Assembly (NCBI GenBank): GCA_017626815.1
Contig: JAGAHY010000163.1
Coordinates: 1 to 35,161 of the forward strand
Direction of reading: 5' to 3'
DNA length: 35,161 bases
From: Bacilli bacterium
GTDB taxonomy: Bacteria > Bacillota_I > Bacilli_A > RFN20 > CAG-826
In this document: piece by piece, positions 1 through 6,245 of the stretch
Numbering within the stretch: the stretch's first letter is position 1
Layout of the letters: each line of letters starts with the position of its first letter
The notes under the pieces: model-generated
The model's input: only the letters and a program-made list of their open reading frames with translations
Database searches by the model: none
Told to the model about the DNA's origin: nothing
Translations under genes and position numbers: made by a program

Positions 1-367
1 CGCTTTCTTCCTCTTTGATCTGAATTTCCTCAAAGAAACCAATGACCACTTTGGCCATGCCGCTGGCGACGCGGCGTTAAAAGAGACCGCGTATTGCATC
101 GCACAGTGTTTCACAGGCGGCAAGCATTTCCGCATCGGTGGCGATGAATTCGCCGCCATCCTGATGGGTGTCGACGAAGACAAAATTCAGCAGATGGTTA
201 AAGACTTCCTGCAGATGCAGCAAGAGAAAGGCATCTCCGTTTCCTATGGCTACTCCTATGCCGCAAGTCTTGCCCGTGGCGATATTGAGGACTTGACGAA
301 GACTGCCGACTCCGCCATGTACGAATGCAAAGCCAAAATGCATGAAGAAAGGCCCATTAACCTATAG
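1..367 (+). CDS. GGDEF domain protein, probable diguanylate cyclase (C-terminal part)
   Basis: The gene enters from the left edge and is read in the frame starting at base 2; only the last ~120 residues are present. The visible part is the core of a GGDEF domain: an FDLNFLKETNDHFGHAAGD segment, the typical metal- and nucleotide-binding region, followed by RIGGDEF with an intact GGDEF signature at 137-151. The family makes cyclic di-GMP from two GTP, and the intact signature suggests this copy is active. The RxxD inhibitory site expected a few residues before GGDEF is absent (FTGG there), so feedback inhibition by product is unlikely. The protein ends at 367 with TAG. N-terminal sensor or membrane domains lie outside the window, so input and location are unknown. 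Confidence 0.88.
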   Translation, partial: AFFLFDLNFLKETNDHFGHAAGDAALKETAYCIAQCFTGGKHFRIGGDEFAAILMGVDEDKIQQMVKDFLQMQQEKGISVSYGYSYAASLARGDIEDLTKTADSAMYECKAKMHEERPINL

Positions 368-371
368 GATT

Positions 372-398
372 CGCGCGTTAGCCCTTGCCTAATGCGCG
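372..398. other. Inverted repeat after the GGDEF gene, overlapping the tRNA-Thr promoter
   Basis: CGCGCGTTAG (372-381) pairs with CTAATGCGCG (389-398), ten pairs with one G-U and a 7-base loop. It begins 5 bases after the GGDEF stop codon. No T-tract follows on the plus strand, so it is not a standard intrinsic terminator. The proposed -35 box of tRNA-Thr (385-390) lies in the loop and start of the right arm. It could be a 3'-end hairpin for the GGDEF mRNA or a protein site. Confidence 0.45.
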
Positions 399-413
399 CG
401 GAAAATATATATT
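385..413 (+). promoter_or_regulatory. Promoter of tRNA-Thr(CGT)
   Basis: TTGCCT at 385-390, a 17-base spacer, then TATATT at 408-413. The predicted transcription start is near 420, just before the mature tRNA 5' end at 424. Confidence 0.6.
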
Positions 414-423
414 ATTGTCCGCC

Positions 424-499
424 GCCGGCTTAGCTCAGTTGGTAGAGCAGTCGCTTCGTAAGCGAGAGGTCGGGAGTTCGAGTCTCTTAGCCGGCACCA
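424..499 (+). tRNA. tRNA-Thr (anticodon CGT)
   Basis: A 76-base cloverleaf with acceptor arms GCCGGCT/AGCCGGC, D arm GCTC/GAGC, anticodon loop TTCGTAA (anticodon CGT, reads ACG) and T loop TTCGAGT. CCA is encoded at 497-499. There is a G-G mismatch at the base pair closing the top of the anticodon stem (27-43). It is a single-gene unit with its own promoter and terminator. Confidence 0.95.
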
Positions 500-510
500 C
501 ATGAAAATAT

Positions 511-534
511 GTCCTGAGTCCATCAGGACTTTTT
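511..534 (+). terminator. Intrinsic terminator of tRNA-Thr
   Basis: GTCCTGA (511-517) pairs with TCAGGAC (523-529) around a 5-base loop, followed by TTTTT at 530-534. Confidence 0.85.
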
Positions 535-618
535 CATATCAAAGAGGAGAACCCGATCGGAAAAGAAGGGTGCCAAAGAGGCTAGGAAAACGATTTTTCA
601 AAATTTTTATTTTTGGGG

Positions 619-647
619 TTGATTGTCGCTCGGACCTTACCTATAAT
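619..647 (+). promoter_or_regulatory. Promoter of tRNA-Val(GAC)
   Basis: TTGATT at 619-624, a 17-base spacer and a perfect TATAAT at 642-647. The tRNA begins 36 bases after the -10 box. Confidence 0.8.
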
Positions 648-683
648 ATCGAAGCCCTCAAAAGGGGCGACACGTCAAAGCAT

Positions 684-759
684 GGGTGTTTAGCTCAGCT
701 GGGAGAGCACCTGTTTGACGTACAGGAGGTCACAGGTTCGATCCCTGTAGCACCCACCA
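684..759 (+). tRNA. tRNA-Val (anticodon GAC)
   Basis: A 76-base cloverleaf: acceptor GGGTGTT/AGCACCC with wobble pairs, D arm GCTC/GAGC, anticodon stem CCTGT/ACAGG with loop TTGACGT (anticodon GAC, reads GUC/GUU), T arm ACAGG/CCTGT with TTCGATC loop, and encoded CCA at 757-759. Confidence 0.96.
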
Positions 760-772
760 TGCTTGAGAAGTT

Positions 773-792
773 CCGCGTTCAACGCGGTTTTT
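773..792 (+). terminator. Intrinsic terminator of tRNA-Val
   Basis: CCGCG (773-777) pairs with CGCGG (783-787) across the 5-base loop TTCAA, followed by five T residues (788-792). Confidence 0.85.
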
Positions 793-1108
793 CTTTGCTC
801 AATGAGGTCGAGGGCTCGAGCCAAGAAAAGACTTGATTCTCAACAACGCACCACCGTTTTTCCTTTATGATCTGGAATTAACCGCGTCAGAATAAACGTG
901 ATCCTTCTTCGTTTTACCCAAATTTTGCCGTAAAAAGCCATTAGATTTTCCTTCATGTCCATTAATCATGGTGGTAACCAACTCCATTGAAACAAACTAA
1001 TTGCCATGTTGGGAACCATTAAGATTTTCCATAGTTCTTAGCCAATCTTTCTCTTAACCAACGAATGAACAAAAAGGAATGATAGGCGCTTAAAATGAAT
1101 GGTCCCTC
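793..1108. other. Gene-free AT-rich spacer between two tRNA genes
   Basis: No credible coding region, RNA fold or mobile-element signal is visible. It holds a 10-base palindrome GGCTCGAGCC (813-822) and an imperfect direct repeat, CCATTAGATTTTCC (938-951) and CCATTAAGATTTTCC (1016-1030), with further CCATT(A/G) occurrences at 959 and 984. It may be a decayed gene or simply spacer. Confidence 0.5.
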
Positions 1109-1137
1109 TAGACAAACCGGGCATTAGAGGATAAATT
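1109..1137 (+). promoter_or_regulatory. Promoter of tRNA-Gly(CCC)
   Basis: TAGACA at 1109-1114, 17-base spacer, TAAATT at 1132-1137; the tRNA begins 12 bases after the -10 box. Confidence 0.6.
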
Positions 1138-1148
1138 ATTGCCTGTTC

Positions 1149-1222
1149 GCACGATTAGTTCAGTGGTAGAACACCAGCTTCCCAAGCTGGTTATACGGGT
1201 TCGATTCCCGCATCGTGCTCCA
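1149..1222 (+). tRNA. tRNA-Gly (anticodon CCC)
   Basis: A 74-base cloverleaf: acceptor GCACGAT/ATCGTGC, D arm GTTC/GAAC, anticodon stem CCAGC/GCTGG with loop TTCCCAA (anticodon CCC, reads GGG), T loop TTCGATT, U at the discriminator position as usual for bacterial tRNA-Gly, and encoded CCA at 1220-1222. Confidence 0.96.
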
Positions 1223-1234
1223 TGTATTCACCAT

Positions 1235-1261
1235 GCACCGAGACTCATTCGGTGCTTTTTT
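1235..1261 (+). terminator. Intrinsic terminator of tRNA-Gly
   Basis: GCACCGA (1235-1241) pairs with TCGGTGC (1249-1255), 7-base loop, followed by TTTTTT (1256-1261). Confidence 0.9.
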
Positions 1262-1337
1262 CTTCCATGGGGTTGAGCCAAACAAAAAAGATGGCATCGG
1301 TTTCCGGATACCACCTTAAGAAGAACCTTAAGTTCGA

Positions 1338-1961
1338 TTAGAGCCTTTTCAAGCGAAGCAACGTGAAGACCACAGCTGCGCCCATGAAAAGATCAGGGAA
1401 GATATTCAAGGCAAGATATAAGGCCAGGAATTTGTCCGGGGTAAATAAGGTAAAGAACAAGGCCGTCTCGAGCACTCCGGAGATGACCAACGCGCCCAGG
1501 AACAATAACGACCAAAGGAAGCAACGCCCGAAAGGAGTTCTTCCCATCGTATAACGGACCAAGAAGACATAGAAAGTCACGCCTGCCCCTACTGTCGCTG
1601 CCGTAAAGAGCAATTCGAAGACCGCTAAGGTAACAAGGAGTCCATTGCCACTAAACGCGCCATAAAGGTTTAAATCGCTCGATGTTGGAATCAAACTCAG
1701 GAACGCGCCCCAGGCCACCATGAAAACAAACATAAAGATGGCGCTGATGGCCCGATTGTCATTTTGGATGTTGGTCACCAAAAGCATCACGAATACCACC
1801 AAAGTGATAAGGACGCTGATCATCCTGAAGGGGGATTGGACATAAACATTCCAACCAAACTCCAAGCCATAGAAGATGCTTTGGAGCACGAACGTGATCA
1901 CTCCGAGGCTAGCGAAGGACACGGCGCAGATTTTGTTTCGATAAAGTTTTAAGAATCTCAT
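1338..1961 (-). CDS. Multi-pass membrane protein of unknown function
   Basis: A 207-residue hydrophobic protein with about six predicted membrane segments and a basic N-terminus (MRFLKLYRNK). No recognised motif or family. The start is taken at the ATG ending at 1961 because an AGGA lies 8 bases before it. An in-frame ATG at 2015 would add 18 residues, but these use T-rich codons unlike the rest of the gene and would place the start inside a perfect inverted repeat (1999-2019). The gene is divergent from the acetyltransferase at 2044 and probably shares its control region. I see no substrate clue; a small transporter or a sensory membrane protein are both possible. Confidence 0.75.
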   Translation of the reverse strand: MRFLKLYRNKICAVSFASLGVITFVLQSIFYGLEFGWNVYVQSPFRMISVLITLVVFVMLLVTNIQNDNRAISAIFMFVFMVAWGAFLSLIPTSSDLNLYGAFSGNGLLVTLAVFELLFTAATVGAGVTFYVFLVRYTMGRTPFGRCFLWSLLFLGALVISGVLETALFFTLFTPDKFLALYLALNIFPDLFMGAAVVFTLLRLKRL

Positions 1962-1998
1962 GTTGAAAATCCTAAACAAGTTTTTCCAAAGGTGATAG

Positions 1999-2019
1999 GA
2001 AAATGTAAAAAACATTTTC
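1999..2019. promoter_or_regulatory. Operator-like inverted repeat between divergent genes
   Basis: GAAAATGT (1999-2006), an A5 centre, then ACATTTTC (2012-2019): perfect 8-base arms. It lies between the start of the membrane gene (minus) and the acetyltransferase (plus), where a repressor would act. In mRNA of the minus-strand gene it would form a 5'-leader hairpin. Confidence 0.5.
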
Positions 2020-2043
2020 GCTTTGTAGTATCATCCTATCGTC

Positions 2044-2505
2044 ATGATTAAGCCTGTCTTCACCATTGGAATCACCCCTGACGCGAAGTTAATCCGCGAG
2101 GAGGTTTTCATAAAAGAACAAGGTTTTACGAATGAATTCGATGAAGATGATAAGACTTGTGTCACTTTGGTTTTATATTTGGACGATATTCCTATCGCCA
2201 CAGGAAGACTGTTAAAGGTCGATCCGGCGACATATCAAATTGGCCGGGTCGCCGTGCGCGCGCCATATCGTCACAAACAAGTCGGTTCCTATCTAATGAG
2301 CTTCCTGTGTGAGAAAGCGCGTACCCTTGGGGCGACGACCGCGATCGTCCATGCGCAGGTGAGCAAACGGGATTTCTATAACCGCCTTGGCTTCTACGAG
2401 TTCGGTGGCGGAGTCATCGATGAAGATGAGGGCGTCCCCCACATCTATCTAAGCAAAGACCTTAGGCCATCCCATTTTCGGCGTGGCTACCGCTACCACA
2501 AATAA
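2044..2505 (+). CDS. GNAT family N-acetyltransferase (YjcF/ElaA-like)
   Basis: A 153-residue single-domain GNAT enzyme, which would transfer an acetyl group from acetyl-CoA to an amine; the acceptor cannot be read from sequence. The N-terminus carries the IREEVFIKEQGF pattern typical of YjcF/ElaA-like GNATs. The acetyl-CoA-binding motif A is around residues 65-85 (GRVAVRAPYRHKQVGSYLM), and a conserved FYNRLGF near the C-terminus is typical of the fold. No Shine-Dalgarno site precedes the ATG. A TATCAT box (2029-2034) sits 9 bases upstream, so the mRNA may start within about 3 bases of the start codon. The next gene follows after 25 bases and is probably co-transcribed. Confidence 0.9.
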   Translation: MIKPVFTIGITPDAKLIREEVFIKEQGFTNEFDEDDKTCVTLVLYLDDIPIATGRLLKVDPATYQIGRVAVRAPYRHKQVGSYLMSFLCEKARTLGATTAIVHAQVSKRDFYNRLGFYEFGGGVIDEDEGVPHIYLSKDLRPSHFRRGYRYHK

Positions 2506-2530
2506 CAGGAAAGGAAGATAATACTCACAT

Positions 2531-3151
2531 ATGGAACAGACCGTGAAGAAAAACGCCTCCTCATATTTGCATTACTTTGTCTTGGCCGCAATGTTGATTC
2601 TAACCATCGTCGGCATCGTTCTTATCTTGGCCCATGGTCTCGACCGTGACCGTTTCTTTGTCACGTTAGATATCGACCAATGCGTATTGCCTTTTGCTTT
2701 CAGTTTCTTTATCTATATGGCCATCGAAGATTTGGCCCTCTTCGCTTTGCCAAGCTATGGAAGGAGTTTGCTTCCCTTCGCTAAGAATGATGGGAAATTA
2801 GCTGCAAAAGTCTCCTCAATTGTCACTGTCGTATCCTTGATTGCAGCAATCGTCGCCTTATTCGTCGCCCGCGGCGACATGCAGTTCACCAAAGCCGCAG
2901 GTTTATTAAGCATCGGCATCGTGCCGGGCATGGCAACTTATTTGGTGATGCACATGATTCCGTATTTTAAAGAGGGGGACTATGGAAAAGGCCTCTGGAT
3001 TCTCTTTGGTTATCTGATGGCTTTAATCGCGTTTGAAACCGCCGCCTTGATCGGCATTCTTAGCTTCGGACCGGAGTTCTCGCTGTTCTATGTGGGTATG
3101 CCATTGCTTTGCATCTGCTTTGCCCTTCTTGGCCGGAAGGAAGATCTCTAA
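2531..3151 (+). CDS. Multi-pass membrane protein of unknown function
   Basis: A 206-residue protein with about six membrane segments: a first near residues 14-36, several between 50 and 185, and a short polar tail (LLGRKEDL). A purine-rich GGAAAGGAAG lies 13 bases before the ATG, a long but usable spacing. It follows the GNAT gene by 25 bases. Its last bases overlap by four with the stop codon of the convergent gene at 3148. No motif allows a function to be named. The size and topology resemble the membrane proteins at 1338 and 16448, but I see no clear sequence similarity by eye. Confidence 0.75.
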   Translation: MEQTVKKNASSYLHYFVLAAMLILTIVGIVLILAHGLDRDRFFVTLDIDQCVLPFAFSFFIYMAIEDLALFALPSYGRSLLPFAKNDGKLAAKVSSIVTVVSLIAAIVALFVARGDMQFTKAAGLLSIGIVPGMATYLVMHMIPYFKEGDYGKGLWILFGYLMALIAFETAALIGILSFGPEFSLFYVGMPLLCICFALLGRKEDL

Positions 3152-3687
3152 TCGCTCCTCTTTTCCAATTTCTTGGTTTCGAAGAGTGTCCAGCCCCACC
3201 ATCCGGTGGCGATGACAGGTAATAGCATTTCTATATAAAAGAAGATATTGGCATGGGCAAAGCCCGATGTTTCATCAACCTTGCGTCCAACGGCCTCGAA
3301 ATAGGTTTTGGAGGCGATTTGGACATGATTGGCCAAAAAGATATGGCCAAGCAAGATCAAGATGGCGGAAAGGCCAAAGCTGAGCAAGACGATGAGCGCG
3401 CATTTCGGGGATTGGCGCAACCTCGGGATGGCGCAATAGCAGACAATAAACACCGTTAAGCACCCCATCACCGACAAGCCAGCATAGAACATCGTAGCAG
3501 CAAGCGCGGAATAGCTAAATGATTGATACAGGTTCACGCTAGCCGCGGAGATACCCGTTTGGCCATCGACATGGCAATAGGCCCACTCCCCGTCTTTAAA
3601 GCCGCTGAAGCACGGCAAGATAAAAACCGCTAAAGGAATCAACAGCAAAAGCAAAGGGAGAATCTGGACACGTTTTTCTTGTTTCAT
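3148..3687 (-). CDS. Membrane protein of unknown function at end of the helicase/Nudix operon
   Basis: A 179-residue protein with about four membrane segments: one right after the basic start MKQEKR (residues 8-25), two centrally (about 60-110) and one near the C-terminus (about 148-168). Polar stretches lie between the first and second and between the third and fourth. The start is fixed by ATGA: the ATG (3687) overlaps the TGA stop of the Nudix gene, and GAGGAG sits 6 bases upstream. This is translational coupling, so the protein belongs to the preceding operon. It ends in a four-base stop-to-stop overlap with the plus-strand gene at 2531. Function unknown. Confidence 0.8.
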   Translation of the reverse strand: MKQEKRVQILPLLLLLIPLAVFILPCFSGFKDGEWAYCHVDGQTGISAASVNLYQSFSYSALAATMFYAGLSVMGCLTVFIVCYCAIPRLRQSPKCALIVLLSFGLSAILILLGHIFLANHVQIASKTYFEAVGRKVDETSGFAHANIFFYIEMLLPVIATGWWGWTLFETKKLEKRSD

Positions 3688-4292
3688 CGCCATCTCCTCA
3701 AATACTTCTCTAAGGCATACATCAAGCACAGGCGGACATTCAACGCGATAATGAGTTCAGGATCCTCGAGCATCGCGGGAATATCCTTGAGCGGAACGAA
3801 GCGAGCTTGAATATCCTCGAAGCGTTCTAGATGTGTCGCGGTGAGCCCGCCAACGCGCGCTTCCACGACGGAAACAAGTTCGTCGCTTAATCCGGATGAC
3901 GTCGGAGAGGAAGGGGCAATCACTTTCGCATCCACGATCTCCACTCCCGCTTCTTCGACAGATTCGCGTTTGGCCGCGGCGAGTTCATCCTCGTCGGTTT
4001 CTTCAAGTAAGCCTGCCGGGAATTCAATAATGGTTGCGTTCATCGGGGGTCGGAACTGTTTGATGAGAAGGACGCTAGGTTCTTCTTGGTCGTTGATGAC
4101 CATCATCAGCACGCCATCGGGGCGAGCGTAGTTACGGCTTTTGGCAATGACATCTTCCGCGCCATGACGAGAAGCCACAAAGTAAGGATAATCGGTCTTC
4201 TCGCCCTCCTTCTCCACCTCGTACGTATAGGTGTAGAAATTAAGGAACTTGTGGTCCGTCTCCTTATTGACACATTTGAGTTTCCAAAGCAT
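3684..4292 (-). CDS. Nudix hydrolase, ADP-ribose pyrophosphatase-like
   Basis: A 202-residue Nudix protein. Such enzymes cleave X-linked nucleoside diphosphates; the length and layout (N-terminal strand region, then VLLIKQFRPPMNATIIEFPAG before the box) resemble ADP-ribose/ADP-sugar pyrophosphatases. The Nudix box reads GLLEETDEDELAAA then KRESVEEAGV: the RE..EE.G catalytic part is intact, but the stretch between the first Gly and the RE pair is one residue longer than the consensus. The start is the ATG at 4292 because GGAG lies 6 bases before it; an in-frame TTG at 4304 overlaps that site. The gene is coupled through ATGA to the membrane protein downstream and lies 32 bases after the unknown gene at 4325. 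Exact substrate uncertain. Confidence 0.88.
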   Translation of the reverse strand: MLWKLKCVNKETDHKFLNFYTYTYEVEKEGEKTDYPYFVASRHGAEDVIAKSRNYARPDGVLMMVINDQEEPSVLLIKQFRPPMNATIIEFPAGLLEETDEDELAAAKRESVEEAGVEIVDAKVIAPSSPTSSGLSDELVSVVEARVGGLTATHLERFEDIQARFVPLKDIPAMLEDPELIIALNVRLCLMYALEKYLRRWR

Positions 4293-4324
4293 AGTCGTCT
4301 CCAAATTAAATCGCGTTTTGCGGC

Positions 4325-4918
4325 CTATTTCATCGAATTTAAAGTTTGCTCAATGGACGCAAGTTGATTCATTAAGCTCTTCTTGAACTCCTCTTCGCCA
4401 CCATGCCCTTCCGTCAGCATGTGACGCTGTTCTTGGTAGGTTTTCTTGACGTTCTCATCTTCCATAAAATAGCCACGGTCAATTCCTTCGACAACGGTTC
4501 CTGCGCAAGAGAATAAGGGCCCGAGGAACATTTCCGGGGGAAGTTCGTCTTGCTTTGCGGCCAGGTTCCAGGCATGCAGCATCAAAGCAATATCATAAAC
4601 GGGGGAGAGCTCCGGGTGACGAAGCGACCCTTCTTCCCATTCCGGCCAGGTCACTTCATTTTCCTTGCCCTCGAGGATTTTCCGCTTAGCGGCGACCTCG
4701 ACAAGTGAAATCCAAGCCGCTTGGAAAAGGCCGCCTCCGAGGCTTTTGTCCAAAAGCAAAGCGGTCACCAGCAATGTCGGGACATGGACGGAATGAGGTA
4801 ATTCGAATAACTCCTTATCCCAGTCTTCGATGACACGAACCATCAAGCCTAAGGCCGAGGACATGTTGTAGAGGGTCGGTTGATCAATATCGACCATCGG
4901 GCGTTTATTTTCTTCCAT
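4325..4918 (-). CDS. Conserved-looking soluble protein of unknown function
   Basis: A 197-residue, acidic, mostly helical-looking protein without membrane segments or signal peptide. No known motif is recognised. Notable features are several tryptophans in a WPEWEEGSLRHPELSPVYD segment and a charged C-terminal tail that may form a coiled coil (KKSLMNQLASIEQTLNSMK). The start is taken as the ATG at 4918, which overlaps the 3' end of the Vsr-Nudix gene by 14 bases. A longer frame to 4966 would add a lysine/arginine-rich segment that is simply the upstream gene read in another frame. It lies between two Nudix-containing genes in a six-gene operon, so a linked role is inferred from position only. 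Confidence 0.75.
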   Translation of the reverse strand: MEENKRPMVDIDQPTLYNMSSALGLMVRVIEDWDKELFELPHSVHVPTLLVTALLLDKSLGGGLFQAAWISLVEVAAKRKILEGKENEVTWPEWEEGSLRHPELSPVYDIALMLHAWNLAAKQDELPPEMFLGPLFSCAGTVVEGIDRGYFMEDENVKKTYQEQRHMLTEGHGGEEEFKKSLMNQLASIEQTLNSMK

Positions 4919-5846
4919 GGTTTTTCTTCTTCGTTTTCTTTTTCTCGGGGAAATAGGGGCCTTCAACTTGGGCTAACTTATTCCCGCGGTAAATGAGGTT
5001 CATGCGGATGGGGGTCGTCACTTCTTGTTCCAGTAAGGGCAGGAAGGCTTTGTCCCCTTCCCACATGGGTAAGGACAGCATTTGGTCTTTCTTCACCCAA
5101 GCGAGGTCGCCTTCATCGCAGTCGATAAGCTCGCCTTCATAGGAAGTCACCTTATAAAGATACATGCGTTCCGGCGGGCATTGGTCGTTAAGAAAGTCGA
5201 TTTGCCCATAATATTTATAGGCTTTGACGATCAGCCCAGTCTCCTCTAGGACTTCACGTTTCATCGCATGGATATGGTTTTCGCCTTCCTCAAGATGGCC
5301 TCCGACGCCGATCCATTTCCCTTCGTTGATATCCCCTTCTTCTTTGTTTCGGTGGATCAGAAGGTATTCATCACCGCGTTCAATATAGGTGAGGGTAGTC
5401 AGTTCTTTAATCTGGGCGCGCCAAGCCTCGATTTCCTTACGGGAGGCAATCGTTTCCAGAATCTTTTCGACGACGCCATCAAGGTTTTTCTCGATTTCCT
5501 GTCCCCAGAAACGAAGCACGACATAACCTTGACGCTTTAAGGTTTCATTCACTTCTTCATCGCGCCTGATGTTGCGGCGGATTTTGGTGAGCCAATACGC
5601 GTCAAGCCGCTCCAATTGGGCCTGATTTTCCTCAAATTGGTAACCATGCCAAAACTCCGAGTCGCAGAAGATGGCAATCTTCAACCCAGGGAGCAAGATA
5701 TCCGGATGTCCGAAAACCTTATTGGAATAAATCCGATAATGGACGCCTTTCTCCGTAAGGGCTTTGCGGAGCTTACGCTCGATGCCGGTATTCTTCCCCC
5801 GGATCGCGGACATGGTTTTGCTGACAATGGCTGGGTCGCGTTTCAT
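4905..5846 (-). CDS. Fusion of Vsr-like endonuclease and MutT-type Nudix hydrolase
   Basis: A 313-residue two-domain protein. Residues 1-135 match the very-short-patch-repair endonuclease fold: SKTMSAIRGKNTGIERKLRKAL at the N-terminus, GHPDI with the catalytic Asp, a DSEFWHG block, and YWLTKIRRNIRRD then YVVLRFW. The cysteines that bind structural zinc in E. coli Vsr are replaced (E and Y in the FWH block). Residues 145-300 are a Nudix hydrolase resembling Firmicute 8-oxo-dGTP diphosphatases (INEGKWIGVGGHLEEGE), with a perfect box GGHLEEGENHIHAMKREVLEETGL split over about residues 178-201. The Vsr family nicks at T:G mismatches and MutT enzymes remove oxidised dGTP; joining them suggests mutation avoidance. 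The start overlaps the previous stop (ATGA). No Dcm-type methylase gene is in the window. A basic lysine-rich C-terminal tail is present. Confidence 0.87.
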   Translation of the reverse strand: MKRDPAIVSKTMSAIRGKNTGIERKLRKALTEKGVHYRIYSNKVFGHPDILLPGLKIAIFCDSEFWHGYQFEENQAQLERLDAYWLTKIRRNIRRDEEVNETLKRQGYVVLRFWGQEIEKNLDGVVEKILETIASRKEIEAWRAQIKELTTLTYIERGDEYLLIHRNKEEGDINEGKWIGVGGHLEEGENHIHAMKREVLEETGLIVKAYKYYGQIDFLNDQCPPERMYLYKVTSYEGELIDCDEGDLAWVKKDQMLSLPMWEGDKAFLPLLEQEVTTPIRMNLIYRGNKLAQVEGPYFPEKKKTKKKNHGRK

Positions 5847-6241
5847 TTTTTCTTAATCTTTTTATCCTTGGCGGCTTGGTCGCGTTTCTCTGCGGCGAGA
5901 AGTTTGGCACTGGCCTTCGCGACATCGTTCGATGTCCCATCAAGTTTATCCTTTAGTCCTTGAATGTCGAGAGAAGAAAGCTTCTCCGAAAGCTCCTTGA
6001 TGCGGTCCTCAAGCCCGGAAAGGCTGGACAAGGCGCTGGAAACATCGTTGATGGCACCATGGAGAAGGTCGATTTCCGCCAAGATCTCATTGTGGCGGCT
6101 CACGAGTCCTTCCACTTCTCCTTTTAAGGTATTTAACCTTGTTTCAAAAGAGCTTTCGACCTTGCTGATTTCCGATAGCTTTGACGCGATGGTAGAGAGT
6201 TCTCCTAACGTCGTTTGGAACAGTTCTTCATTGTTTTCCAT
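5843..6241 (-). CDS. Coiled-coil protein, partner candidate of the helicase
   Basis: A 132-residue protein that appears almost entirely helical, with heptad-like spacing of leucine/isoleucine from residue 10 to about 105 (for example ELSTIASKLSEISKVESSFE and LEDRIKELSEKLSSLD) and a lysine-rich tail (KDKKIKKK). No enzyme motif. AAGGA lies 8 bases before the ATG at 6241, and the gene starts only 4 bases after the helicase stop. It overlaps the Vsr-Nudix start by ATGA. The position suggests a structural or oligomerising partner of its neighbours; this is inference from gene order. Confidence 0.82.
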   Translation of the reverse strand: MENNEELFQTTLGELSTIASKLSEISKVESSFETRLNTLKGEVEGLVSRHNEILAEIDLLHGAINDVSSALSSLSGLEDRIKELSEKLSSLDIQGLKDKLDGTSNDVAKASAKLLAAEKRDQAAKDKKIKKK

Positions 6242-6245
6242 TGTC

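Noticed and set aside
501..836. A 111-codon open frame on the plus strand
   Set aside because: It runs through two terminators, a promoter and the whole tRNA-Val gene, so it is not a protein gene.
4905..5846. Dcm-Vsr restriction-linked repair locus
   Set aside because: No cytosine methyltransferase motifs were found in any neighbouring gene.
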